From NCBI RefSeq assembly GCF_000316665.1, contig NC_019678.1:930001-994000 (forward strand): a DNA stretch of 64,000 nt. Direction: 5' to 3'. Shown here piece by piece: positions 26,866 to 35,927 of the stretch (its first letter is position 1; every line of letters begins with the position of its first letter). The position numbers and the translations under genes are program-made. The notes under the pieces were generated by a model, which was given only the letters and a program-made list of their open reading frames with translations, did no database searches and was not told the DNA's origin. The stretch is from Rivularia sp. PCC 7116. GTDB lineage: Bacteria; Cyanobacteriota; Cyanobacteriia; Cyanobacteriales; Nostocaceae.

Positions 26866-27957
26866 AGGTCTTGCCCTCTGTATTTATGTCTAAACAGTGC
26901 TTATTTATGACCTCGATCATATCGCAAAGGGGGGAGTATTAATAACTATAGAGCGTTAGATTCCCAAAAAAGTTGATAATTTGTCCCGATTAGCTGCCGC
27001 AAACACCGAGATAAGCGATATGAGTTCTCAAAAATTCTGTAACTAAAATAGGTTTAAAGTAGGCAATTCAACATAAGTTACGAATATTACTTGACGAAAC
27101 TCTTTCTGAAGAGGTATGTATTAATTGCCGGTACATGGTACCAAGATGATTGCTCGGTTGTTGTTTAAGCTGCTTGCAGATCGAGTCGGATTGAGTTATA
27201 TTCACACCACTTGAGAATCTATATACACTACCGGCAAATTACACAACTGTGTTAATTATTAAGCGCCTGAATATAGCAAAGGCAGAGTTAGAAAATATTC
27301 TAACTAATAGCTAATAGCTTAACGGTAATGGTATTTGGGTATAAGTAACGATAGTAGCAGTAAATTTTAAAAATTAATTGTTTGCTATCAGTTTTGGATA
27401 CAAGAAAGGCAATATGATTTTTAGGCTTATAACAAGTAAGATCTATATCCTAATTTTCACTCAACGATAGCGTAGGTTATAAGTTGATTAAAAACGGGAA
27501 ACCTAAATCTCATCTATATGTAGACTAAACCTGCTTCAGTTACAGTTACTTTTGAGGTCATATTCTATTAATGTTATTGGAGATACACAATCTGAAAAAG
27601 CCAATTTTCCGTAATTCATACTTTGAATTTTTAGTAGACTCAAATCTTCTTTCATCAAAGCGGGTAGTATTGTAAGCAATCACCTTTGTGTATTGACAAT
27701 GATGTATTGTGAATTACAATTACTTATTTCCAGATTGTGCTTCTATTCTCAGAAGAAACATAATAATAGTTTGTAAAGATAAAAAAATGCCATCCGGGGT
27801 TAAAATCTTTCTGAACAACAAAAATAAATGCAACAAATTCAATTATTTAATATGAAATCAAATATACAGGGTTTGTATCAGTACAAGTAAATTCATCGGT
27901 ACGATACGTGCGTGTTAATAGTGTTAATGGTGTGGTGTGGTGTCAGAGGAAAATAAG
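26866..27957. other. long divergent spacer between gap2 and murC
   Basis: About 1.1 kb without a convincing ORF. It must carry the gap2 and murC promoters. Visible items are a CTAATAG heptamer pair near 27304 and a sigma-70-like promoter at 27693-27720. The length leaves room for a small RNA or an unrecognised regulatory region. I found no known RNA motif in it. Confidence 0.5.
27693..27720 (+). promoter_or_regulatory. candidate promoter for murC
   Basis: TTGACA (27693-27698) and TACAAT (27715-27720) are separated by 16 bases, close to the sigma-70 consensus. They lie about 240 bases before the murC start. Confidence 0.45.
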
Positions 27958-29397
27958 ATGGTAAGTGCAGTAGATTTTAACGGTAGACCATTTCATTTCA
28001 TTGGTGTAGGCGGTATAGGTATGTCGGCTTTGGCATATATACTTGCTCAAAAGGGATTTCGGGTTAGTGGTTCAGATGTTCGGCCAAATCATATTACTCA
28101 CAAATTAGAATCAATTGGAGTTAATTTTTTTGGTAAACAAGAAGCAGCGAATCTGAAATTTTTTGATCGAGATTTACAACAAGAACAGTTAAGAGGTGTT
28201 AGCGAAGCATCTACACCTCAAGTAGTTTGTTCAACTGCAATTAATGCCTCGAACGCAGAATATAAAGCAGCATTAGAAAATGGCTGCCCAATTTTTCATC
28301 GTTCTGATATATTGGCAGCATTAATATCTCAGTACAATAGTATTGCTGTTGCTGGAACTCATGGTAAGACTACTACTAGTAGTATGATTGGGTATATGCT
28401 GCTAAAAGCTGGCGTAGACCCGACAATTATTGTTGGTGGAGAAGTGAAAGCTTGGGAAGGTAATGCTCGTTTGGGACAAAGTCCTTATTTAGTTGCTGAG
28501 GCTGACGAATCGGACGGTTCTTTGATAAAGCATTCTCCGGAAATTGGTATTATTACCAATATAGAATTGGATCATCCAGACCACTACGATACATTGGATG
28601 AAGTAGTAGATATTTTTCAAAGATTTACAAGTCAATGTAAAACTTTAGTTGCTTGTATTGATTGCGAAACAGTACGCGAGCGCTTCCAACCTCATATCAG
28701 CTATAGTCTTAATTCGGAAAGCGGTGCAGACTATTATGCGACAAATATCGACTATCGCGCCGACGGTACCACATCTTTAGTTTGGGAAAAAGGTATCGCT
28801 CTGGGAGTATTAAACTTAAGTGTATTAGGTCATCATAATTTAAGTAATGCCTTAGCAGCAGTAGCGGTTGGTAGAGCATTAGGATTAGAATTTGGCGAAA
28901 TTGCCAGAGGTTTAGCTACCTTTGAAGGTGCTCGAAGACGCTTCGAGTTTCGCGGAGAAGTTGATGGTATTACATTTATAGATGACTACGCACATCACCC
29001 CAGTGAGTTAAGTGCAACTTTAGCTGCTGCAAGATTGCAAGCAAGACCGGGACAACGAGTAGTTGCAATATTTCAACCACACCGTTATAGCCGTACTCAA
29101 GCATTCTTGGCTGAATTTGCCACATCTTTCAGTCATGCGGATCTAGTAGTTCTAACCGATATCTATAGTGCAGGAGAACCAAATACTGGTTTAATTAGTG
29201 GTGAAAAGCTGGCAGCAGAAGTTGCCAAAAACCACTCGAATGTCGAATATCAGGCAACTTTAGCCAACGTTCGCGAATACTTAGAGCAAAGCTTGCGTCC
29301 GGGAGATTTAGCATTATTCCTAGGTGCTGGAAACTTGAACCAGACAATTCCTCAAATTATCGAATCTATAAACCAACCAGCGCAAGCCACATCTTAA
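27958..29397 (+). CDS. murC: UDP-N-acetylmuramate--L-alanine ligase
   Basis: MurC adds the first amino acid, L-alanine, to UDP-MurNAc in peptidoglycan synthesis. The Rossmann-like N-terminus (FIGVGGIGMSALAYIL), the ATP-binding AVAGTHGKTTTSSM at about 135, the DESDGS and NIELDHPDHYD motifs, and DDYAHHPSE at about 342 are all intact. I chose the ATG at 27958 because AGAGGA lies seven bases upstream, whereas the longer GTG form adds residues that relatives lack. It is followed by murB, as in many cyanobacteria, so the two probably form an operon. Confidence 0.96.
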   Translation: MVSAVDFNGRPFHFIGVGGIGMSALAYILAQKGFRVSGSDVRPNHITHKLESIGVNFFGKQEAANLKFFDRDLQQEQLRGVSEASTPQVVCSTAINASNAEYKAALENGCPIFHRSDILAALISQYNSIAVAGTHGKTTTSSMIGYMLLKAGVDPTIIVGGEVKAWEGNARLGQSPYLVAEADESDGSLIKHSPEIGIITNIELDHPDHYDTLDEVVDIFQRFTSQCKTLVACIDCETVRERFQPHISYSLNSESGADYYATNIDYRADGTTSLVWEKGIALGVLNLSVLGHHNLSNALAAVAVGRALGLEFGEIARGLATFEGARRRFEFRGEVDGITFIDDYAHHPSELSATLAAARLQARPGQRVVAIFQPHRYSRTQAFLAEFATSFSHADLVVLTDIYSAGEPNTGLISGEKLAAEVAKNHSNVEYQATLANVREYLEQSLRPGDLALFLGAGNLNQTIPQIIESINQPAQATS

Positions 29398-29557
29398 TAG
29401 GAAAGACTTTCCGATTTTATGCGGGGTGAACTAATACCTATGTATTTTCGTTTATCCCCTTAAATATTGTCTATGTCGGACAATTAGTTAATTGCTAAAC
29501 TGGAAAACCGTATGACTACGGTAGTATCGCGTTAAAATCTATTGAATTCTGGTAAAT

Positions 29558-30553
29558 ATGACCATTTCCCAGGCGGCTGATAATGTCTGTAAAGTTTCTA
29601 ACGTTACCACCAATCATAAAGAAATGAAAGCGGACGCAAATAAAGAAGGAATTTCTTTGAACGGTAATGACTGCATTATAAAGCCCCAAGTCTCTTTATC
29701 TTCCTACACATCTTACAGAGTTGGTGGCCCTGCCCAATGGTATGTTGCTCCGCGCTCTAATAAATCTTTGCAGGCCAGCGTCGAATATGCTAGAGAACAC
29801 GAGCTACCAATAACAGTACTTGGTGCTGGTTCTAACTTATTGGTAAGCGACAACGGCATACCCGGTTTGGTTATCGCTACTCGCCATATGCGTTATAGCG
29901 ATTATGACCCCGAAACTGGTAGAGCTACATTTGCTGCCGGGGAATCAATTCCTGCTTTAGCATATGCTATTGCAGAACGTGGTTGGGAAGGTTTTGAATG
30001 GGCAGTTGGCATTCCCGGAACCATTGGTGGTGCTGTAGTCATGAATGCTGGGGCACACAATAGCTGTATTGCAGATATCTTAGTCAGCGTCGAGGTACTA
30101 ACTCCTGACGGCATTCTGCAAACTATGACTCGTGAAGAATTGAACTACAGCTACCGTACCTCGGTACTGCAAGGAAGTAACTTAATAGTTACTCAAGCAA
30201 CTTTACAGCTTCAGCCGGGAGCAGATCCAGCCGAAGTAACAGCAACAACGAAGCAACACAAGAAACATCGGCTAGCCACTCAACCTTATCATTTACCTAG
30301 TTGCGGCAGCGTGTTTCGCAATCCGAAACCTCATTCAGCGGGCAGGTTAATCGAAGAGGCAGGTCTCAAAGGCTTTAAAATCGGACAAGCGCAAGTAGCA
30401 CAACTCCACGCTAATTTTATTGTTAACTGTGGAGGAGCTAGTGCCAACGATGTGTTTAATCTCATTCGTCATGTCCAGCATCAAGTACAAGAACGCTGGT
30501 CAATTGCATTACACCCAGAAGTAAAAATGTTAGGAGAATTCCAAGCTGCCTAA
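29558..30553 (+). CDS. murB: UDP-N-acetylenolpyruvoylglucosamine reductase
   Basis: MurB is the FAD-dependent reductase that makes UDP-MurNAc. The FAD-binding parts are visible: SYTSYRVGGPAQWYV near residue 50, LGAGSNLLVSDNGIPGLVI near 87, and GWEGFEWAVGIPGTIGGAV near 148. The catalytic region LPSCGSVFRNPK near 246 carries the serine, and HPEVKMLGEF closes the protein. The first 40 residues are an extension of low conservation. It lies 160 bases after murC, the substrate-consuming enzyme of the same pathway. Confidence 0.96.
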   Translation: MTISQAADNVCKVSNVTTNHKEMKADANKEGISLNGNDCIIKPQVSLSSYTSYRVGGPAQWYVAPRSNKSLQASVEYAREHELPITVLGAGSNLLVSDNGIPGLVIATRHMRYSDYDPETGRATFAAGESIPALAYAIAERGWEGFEWAVGIPGTIGGAVVMNAGAHNSCIADILVSVEVLTPDGILQTMTREELNYSYRTSVLQGSNLIVTQATLQLQPGADPAEVTATTKQHKKHRLATQPYHLPSCGSVFRNPKPHSAGRLIEEAGLKGFKIGQAQVAQLHANFIVNCGGASANDVFNLIRHVQHQVQERWSIALHPEVKMLGEFQAA

Positions 30554-30744
30554 TTGAACCCGCGCTATTGGGCAAGAATCGGAAGAAGATAGATTCTTGA
30601 TTTAAAATATAATCAAAAATCTTGAATATTCAATTTCCGACATTCAATTGGGTGCATCACCCCAAGATAAAAAACTATCAAATTACACGACGCATCTATA
30701 ATTGAATTTGATTTGTTATTGAAAGCACACGCTGACTATTTATT

Positions 30745-31092
30745 ATGACGGGAAAAGGACAAGGGTTTGGCTTTGGTTTAGGAAAAATGAAGGAATTAGC
30801 TGAAGCCTTCAAAAAAGCTCAGCAGGTTCAAGAAGGAGCCAAGCAACTCCAAGAAGAATTGGAGCAGATGGAAATCCAGGGAGAATCTGGTGGTGGAATG
30901 GTAAAAGTGATTCTTAGTGGTAACCAAGAACCAAAACGAGTAGAAATTTCTCCTGATGCAATGAATGAAGGAGCAGAAGTTCTTTCTGACTTAGTTACCG
31001 CAGCAATGACAGATGCTTACAATAAGTCCACTGCTACCATGCGCGATCGCATGGAGGATTTGACTAGTGGATTAGAACTTCCCGGATTTTAA
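30745..31092 (+). CDS. YbaB/EbfC family nucleoid-associated protein
   Basis: This 115-residue DNA-binding protein belongs to the YbaB/EbfC family. A glycine-rich N-terminus ([20 protein letters not shown]) precedes a long amphipathic helix ([18 protein letters not shown]). The core EGESGGG-like stretch reads [26 protein letters not shown] and matches the family, as does [14 protein letters not shown]. Relatives form dimers that bind DNA with little sequence preference. It stands 191 bases after murB and may belong to the same transcript group. Confidence 0.92.
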   Translation: MTGKGQGFGFGLGKMKELAEAFKKAQQVQEGAKQLQEELEQMEIQGESGGGMVKVILSGNQEPKRVEISPDAMNEGAEVLSDLVTAAMTDAYNKSTATMRDRMEDLTSGLELPGF

Positions 31093-31162
31093 TTAAAGCG
31101 GTTCTTCAGCATTCTAGAATGCTAGAAATTGCAAAACTGTTGACGGGAATACTGATTGGATT

Positions 31163-31651
31163 ATGGCTTATAAGCTGCTGTTTGTCTGCTTGGGTAACAT
31201 TTGTCGTTCGCCAACCGCAGAAAATGTCATGAATCACTTGGTAGAAAAAGCTGATTTAAGTAATTCTATCAACTGTGATTCCGCCGGAACATCAAGCTAT
31301 CACATCGGTAGTCCGCCTGATTCTCGTATGAGTGCTGCTGCGAGTAATCTTCTAGGAATAAAACTTCGCGGAAATGCACGAGCCTTTAAATCATCCGATT
31401 TTGAAAATTTCGATTTGATTTTGGCTATGGATAAGCAGAACTATCGCGATATTCTTTCAATGGATTCAAGTGGAGAATATCAAGATAAAGTCCGCTTGAT
31501 GTGTGACTATTGTCGCACTCACTCTCTTAAAGAAGTTCCAGACCCTTATTATGGGGGAACGGAAGGCTTCAACGAAGTTGTCAATTTGCTTATTGATGCT
31601 TGTGGTGGTCTTTTGGAAGACATTTGTCCTATGTCCTCCGGACAGGCTTAG
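31163..31651 (+). CDS. low molecular weight protein-tyrosine phosphatase
   Basis: The active-site loop CLGNICRS (a CX5R motif starting at about residue 9) near the N-terminus and the general-acid aspartate in DPYYGG (about 131) identify a low molecular weight protein-tyrosine phosphatase. At 162 residues it is full length. In many bacteria such phosphatases dephosphorylate a BY-kinase such as Wzc. A Wzc-like gene is in this window at 35928-38099, but they are not neighbours, so the link is only a hypothesis. The stop codon is followed by a strong bidirectional hairpin. Confidence 0.93.
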   Translation: MAYKLLFVCLGNICRSPTAENVMNHLVEKADLSNSINCDSAGTSSYHIGSPPDSRMSAAASNLLGIKLRGNARAFKSSDFENFDLILAMDKQNYRDILSMDSSGEYQDKVRLMCDYCRTHSLKEVPDPYYGGTEGFNEVVNLLIDACGGLLEDICPMSSGQA

Positions 31652-31725
31652 CCGCACGCCGAAGGTGTGAACGACAACACAAGACTCAAGTAAATTTTTA
31701 GAAATTCAACATCAATTCTCAACTT

Positions 31726-31766
31726 AAAGTTAAGAGTTATAGCTTATAACTCTTAACTTTTTAATT
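31726..31766. terminator. perfect 16-bp hairpin between convergent genes
   Basis: AAAGTTAAGAGTTATA (31726-31741) pairs perfectly with TATAACTCTTAACTTT (31745-31760) around GCT. A T-rich run follows on the plus strand. It separates the phosphatase gene from the convergent dynamin-like gene. Confidence 0.8.
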
Positions 31767-31778
31767 TTGCGCTCTAAG

Positions 31779-33995
31779 TTATTTAAATAACAAACCATTT
31801 ACCTCTTTAGCACGTTCTACTAATGCAATCAAAGTTTGCCGTTGTTGAACGTGCTGCTCAATTTCTCTAAATTCCGACCATACTTTGCAGGATTCTTTAC
31901 GAAGAAAAATTCGCCATTCTAATTTTGCATCTTTGCTACGAAGAACTCCATCGACAAATTCTTCAAGCATAAAATAAGCATCAGTAGAAGGTTCGCAAAG
32001 AATTTGATTTAAGGCTTGTTCGGAGCTATCGGTTGCTTGTTGATATAGTTTATGTAGCAAATTTAAAATTTGTTTTTCAACATGTAATTCATTTTTTGCT
32101 TGTTGCTCTGACAAGTTCATTGCTTCCGATACCGATAGTTTGCTATTATCTGGTTTGAGTTTATCTATATTAATTCTTACGAGACGTATTATCCTTCCTG
32201 CATTAGAAACATCGAAATCATACAGCTTTTGAAAAGCTAGTTTTAGATTGCTAGAATTATCGGGAAGAAGATTGTATATATATTGGAGAAAATCTATCTC
32301 TTGAGAACTTGCAAGTTCACCCAAATGGGATTTGAGGATTTTTATGGCTAAATTTTTGCGGTTGTCTAATGCATGCTGCATTTCTTTATCCAAAGATAAG
32401 AAATTACTTAAAAAATTAGTGCGGATTTCGTGTAAAAATTCGCTATAAGCAGTATCATAAGATCCAAATAAATGACGACGTTCGGCAATTTCTTCACAGG
32501 TAGTAGGAATTCCCTTGCCCGTTTGACATTTTTGAATTACATTTTTAACTTTTTCTGCAAATTCTTGGTCTAAATTATATTGATTTTCTTTTAATTCTGC
32601 GAGTAAATTTTCTAAGTCATTTGTTAATTTTCGCCAAAACTGTTCAAACAGTTGTTCAAACAATAAATCTTCATCACCATATCTTGTTAAAGCCAAACTA
32701 GCTTTGTCTAACTCAATACTAATATTTCTATGAATTTGGTTTAGTTGTTGTTCGCACTCCTGTCTATATTCCTTTTCAATTGACTCTACATTCTCAACTA
32801 AATAATTGAGAATCGGCTCTAAAACTTGATTAAAAACCTCTTGAGAATTGGAACAATCGGCAATAATACACTTTGCAACTCGGATTGGCGTTTCTTTTAA
32901 TTCTGCTTGTAATTTCTGGCAACGATAACTGTTATCGCCACCTTCCACGCCATTTCTGGTGCGGTTAAGAATCATAAAAGAACATTTGGAGAGAGGAAAC
33001 TTGGATAAAGCATCGCGAGCAATTTGATAAAGTTTCAGATGTGCTTCTCCCCAAACCGCATTAGGTTCTGGTCTGCGAACAAATAAGATAATATCGGCTT
33101 CTTCTGAGAGAATTTTAATTAACCGTTTTGCTTCGATTAAATTTGTATCTCCCAAACCTGGTAAATCTAATAGAGAAATCTGACCTACATCTTTGTAGGG
33201 GAAAGAACAAAATATTTCAACTTCTTTAACTGCTAAATAATTAACAATTTTATCGCCGTTTTTATCGGTAGCATCTTGGGTAATATATCGCGGAATTTCT
33301 GATTCAGCAATTTCTACAGGCGGAGATTCAAGTAAATGGCGATATTTGTTGACGTTAGAATAATAATCTTTACGCAGATGACCGTATCTAGCTTTGTCAA
33401 ATTCGCTATTCTTCTTATTCAAAGGTAGAGAAGGAGGAGGAGTACGAGCAAATTCCTCAACGGTTACAGGCTTTTGATCTAGATCCAAAGTTTCGTAGTA
33501 AGGAGCAAGCACTTGAGCGTGAAATTCTTTTGGTGAATAGAAATTTACCTTAGCTGTTGCTTTTTGTAATCCAGGTTGATGAACAATTTTGCTTAATGTA
33601 CCCGTACAGTAACCCTCACTACCATCGGGAATTACTCGATCGCTAAGTCCGGTTAAACTTTGCAACAATAGGCTTTTACCTTGCCTAGCATAACCAATAA
33701 CCGCAATATTTATCGTATTTCGAGTACAGCGGTAGTGTATTTTTTCAAGTACATTTAATAAATTATCAATCCGATTGATTACTTCAAAATCAATTTCTTG
33801 CAAACGTCTAACAGAAATAGCGTTAACACTACTTGCAGCAAATTCAGATTGGTAATTTTTTAAATTAATAAGTGCTAGTTTACAAGCTTCTAGATTTGCT
33901 CGATCGCGTTCGATTCTGATACCAAATCTTTGCCGTTGTCGAATAAACGCATTTATACATTTAGTTCTATGTGTATTAGTTTGGATAGTTTCCAT
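31779..33995 (-). CDS. dynamin-like GTPase
   Basis: This is a 738-residue large GTPase of the bacterial dynamin family. The P-loop GYARQGKS is at about residue 102, and the G3 motif LLDLPGLGDT at about 276. The G4 position (ILNRTRNG, about 345) is less canonical than NKxD. The C-terminal half is a long helical region with coiled-coil character, as in dynamins. I see no certain membrane helix, so membrane attachment would be through a paddle or lipid-binding tip, if any. Bacterial dynamins work in membrane remodelling and stress tolerance. No second dynamin is adjacent, though such genes often occur in pairs. The precise role is unknown. Confidence 0.82.
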   Translation of the reverse strand: METIQTNTHRTKCINAFIRQRQRFGIRIERDRANLEACKLALINLKNYQSEFAASSVNAISVRRLQEIDFEVINRIDNLLNVLEKIHYRCTRNTINIAVIGYARQGKSLLLQSLTGLSDRVIPDGSEGYCTGTLSKIVHQPGLQKATAKVNFYSPKEFHAQVLAPYYETLDLDQKPVTVEEFARTPPPSLPLNKKNSEFDKARYGHLRKDYYSNVNKYRHLLESPPVEIAESEIPRYITQDATDKNGDKIVNYLAVKEVEIFCSFPYKDVGQISLLDLPGLGDTNLIEAKRLIKILSEEADIILFVRRPEPNAVWGEAHLKLYQIARDALSKFPLSKCSFMILNRTRNGVEGGDNSYRCQKLQAELKETPIRVAKCIIADCSNSQEVFNQVLEPILNYLVENVESIEKEYRQECEQQLNQIHRNISIELDKASLALTRYGDEDLLFEQLFEQFWRKLTNDLENLLAELKENQYNLDQEFAEKVKNVIQKCQTGKGIPTTCEEIAERRHLFGSYDTAYSEFLHEIRTNFLSNFLSLDKEMQHALDNRKNLAIKILKSHLGELASSQEIDFLQYIYNLLPDNSSNLKLAFQKLYDFDVSNAGRIIRLVRINIDKLKPDNSKLSVSEAMNLSEQQAKNELHVEKQILNLLHKLYQQATDSSEQALNQILCEPSTDAYFMLEEFVDGVLRSKDAKLEWRIFLRKESCKVWSEFREIEQHVQQRQTLIALVERAKEVNGLLFK

Positions 33996-34287
33996 ATAAA
34001 AAAGGGGAACTGTGAATGATAACTAGCTCGTATAAAAATTTCACTTCAAGTTAAAACTTCTTTGAATCAATGTAGTGGGAACATTTTTCTTTTAGCTGTC
34101 CCCCCTTTTCCATAAAAGAGTCATGCATTTTTAATTTTGAATCAACTAAAACCTTAAACATCAACTTGATAACAATACCGATGTAATTGAAGAAAAGCAG
34201 TAAAACAACTGACCTAATGCAGGAAAATTCTCTATAAAGATGTCAATCGTAAGTTAGAAGCGCTTATTGTCATAGTTCGCTAATGTA

Positions 34288-35034
34288 ATGAGAAACAGCT
34301 TTAAAATCGAGAAAACTGCCGTGGTTCCAATTAGAGACAATAATCCGATTTCCATAACACCTTATGTTACTTATGGACTAATTGCCGTCAATGTCTTAGC
34401 TTTTCTGTACGAATCGAGTTTACCCCCCCAGTTTTTGGACGGTTTTCTTCATTTGTTTGCTGTAGTGCCCCGAGAATTAAGTTACAGTTTTGCCGGGGTT
34501 TCGATAAATCAACCCGTCCCCGAATGGTTAACTTTGATCACTTCCCAGTTTTTGCATGGTGGTTTACTACACCTGGGCGGCAATATGCTATTTTTGTGGA
34601 TTTTTGGTAATAACGTTGAAGAAAAATTAGGCTACATAAAATATTTAATTTTTTACTTAGCTTGCGGTGTGTTGGCATCTTTAGCTCAATGGTATTTTTC
34701 CCAAGGTTCCACTATTCCTTCTTTGGGTGCTAGTGGTGCAATAGCTGGTGTAATGGGGGCTTACATTATCCGTTTTCCTAAAGCAGAAGTTATTGGTGTT
34801 GTACCCTTAGGCATATTTTTTCCTACTTTCCGAGTACCTGCATACTTCTTTTTGGGATTTTGGTTTATTCAGCAAGCCTTTTATGGTGTTTCTAGTTTAG
34901 GAATGCCTACTAATATCGGTATGGAAAGTGGTGGAATTGCTTACTGGGCACATGCTGGCGGTTTTGTTGTGGGAGCAATTCTCGGTCCAATCTTAGGTTT
35001 ATTTAGCGATAAATCGACCGATGAATCTTGGTAG
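34288..35034 (+). CDS. rhomboid family intramembrane serine protease
   Basis: A polytopic membrane protease with about six helices. The catalytic serine is in GASGAIAGVMGAY (about residue 150), the histidine in AHAGGFVVGAILG (about 222). The oxyanion-hole segment HLGGNMLFLWIFGNN, with its conserved histidine and asparagine, is at about 94. All are intact, so the protein should be an active rhomboid. The N-terminal 25 residues precede ITPYVTYGLIAVNVLAFL, which begins the first helix. A very similar second rhomboid follows 147 bases downstream. Substrates are unknown. Confidence 0.94.
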   Translation: MRNSFKIEKTAVVPIRDNNPISITPYVTYGLIAVNVLAFLYESSLPPQFLDGFLHLFAVVPRELSYSFAGVSINQPVPEWLTLITSQFLHGGLLHLGGNMLFLWIFGNNVEEKLGYIKYLIFYLACGVLASLAQWYFSQGSTIPSLGASGAIAGVMGAYIIRFPKAEVIGVVPLGIFFPTFRVPAYFFLGFWFIQQAFYGVSSLGMPTNIGMESGGIAYWAHAGGFVVGAILGPILGLFSDKSTDESW

Positions 35035-35181
35035 TTAGTTAGGATTTTATATTTTTTCCTTGTCTACCAATCCCCAATTTTCTATATTTGATTAAATATT
35101 GGCGGGTTGAAATACTCTATACTTAGCAACTGTAAGCCCTACAGGTTATAGTGCAGTTGTTAACCACAACAGAAAACATCA

Positions 35182-35880
35182 GTGTTTCCTCTATACGACG
35201 AAAACCCAACGCGAATCACTCCCTTCGTAACCTACGGTTTGATTGGCATTAATGTTTTAGTATTTCTTCACGAATTTAGGCTCTCAAATGTCGAATTAGA
35301 GCAATTTTTTCAACTGTATGCAGTAATACCGCAACAGTTAAGTACTAGCTTTGCTGGTGGAGTGATTAATCAACCAGTACCAGAATGGGCGACTTTGTTT
35401 ACATCGCAGTTCTTACATGGTGGTTGGTGGCACCTTATTTCCAATATGGTGTTTCTTTGGGTTTTTGGTAACAATATTGAAGATCGTTTAGGTCATTTCA
35501 AATATATAATCTTTTACTTAGCTTGCGGGGCTTTAGCTGCTTTATGCCAGTGGTTTATTGGCATGAATTCTGCTATCCCTTCATTAGGTGCTTCTGGTGC
35601 AATTTCTGGAGTCTTAGGTGCTTATCTTATCCGCTTTCCTCAAGCTTTGGTCAACACATTTATTTTCCTTGGTATCTTTATAACTACCCTTAGAGTTCCA
35701 GCATGGGTGTTGATCGGAGTTTACATTGTCCAGAATGTCGTATCTGGTCTTGCTGATTTACAAAGAACCGCCAACATGACTATAGAAACAGGTGGAGTAG
35801 CTTATTGGGCACACATTGGTGGGTTTGTATTTGGATTACTTTTAGGCCCATTGCTCGGTTTATTTAATGATGATTATTAA
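35182..35880 (+). CDS. second rhomboid family intramembrane serine protease
   Basis: A close paralogue of the upstream rhomboid, from MFPLYDENPTRITPFVTYGL onward. The serine motif GASGAISGVLGAY (about residue 135), the asparagine in HLISNMVFLWVFGNN and the histidine in AHIGGFVFGLLLG (about 213) are present. It lacks the first 20 residues of its neighbour. The start is a GTG at 35182, the only possibility because an in-frame stop precedes it seven codons upstream. Tandem placement and sequence similarity indicate a local duplication. Any division of labour is unknown. Confidence 0.93.
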   Translation: MFPLYDENPTRITPFVTYGLIGINVLVFLHEFRLSNVELEQFFQLYAVIPQQLSTSFAGGVINQPVPEWATLFTSQFLHGGWWHLISNMVFLWVFGNNIEDRLGHFKYIIFYLACGALAALCQWFIGMNSAIPSLGASGAISGVLGAYLIRFPQALVNTFIFLGIFITTLRVPAWVLIGVYIVQNVVSGLADLQRTANMTIETGGVAYWAHIGGFVFGLLLGPLLGLFNDDY

Positions 35881-35927
35881 CTAAAGTAACAAGTTAATAA
35901 TTATTTTCTCTTTATCTGCCCTTCTCC

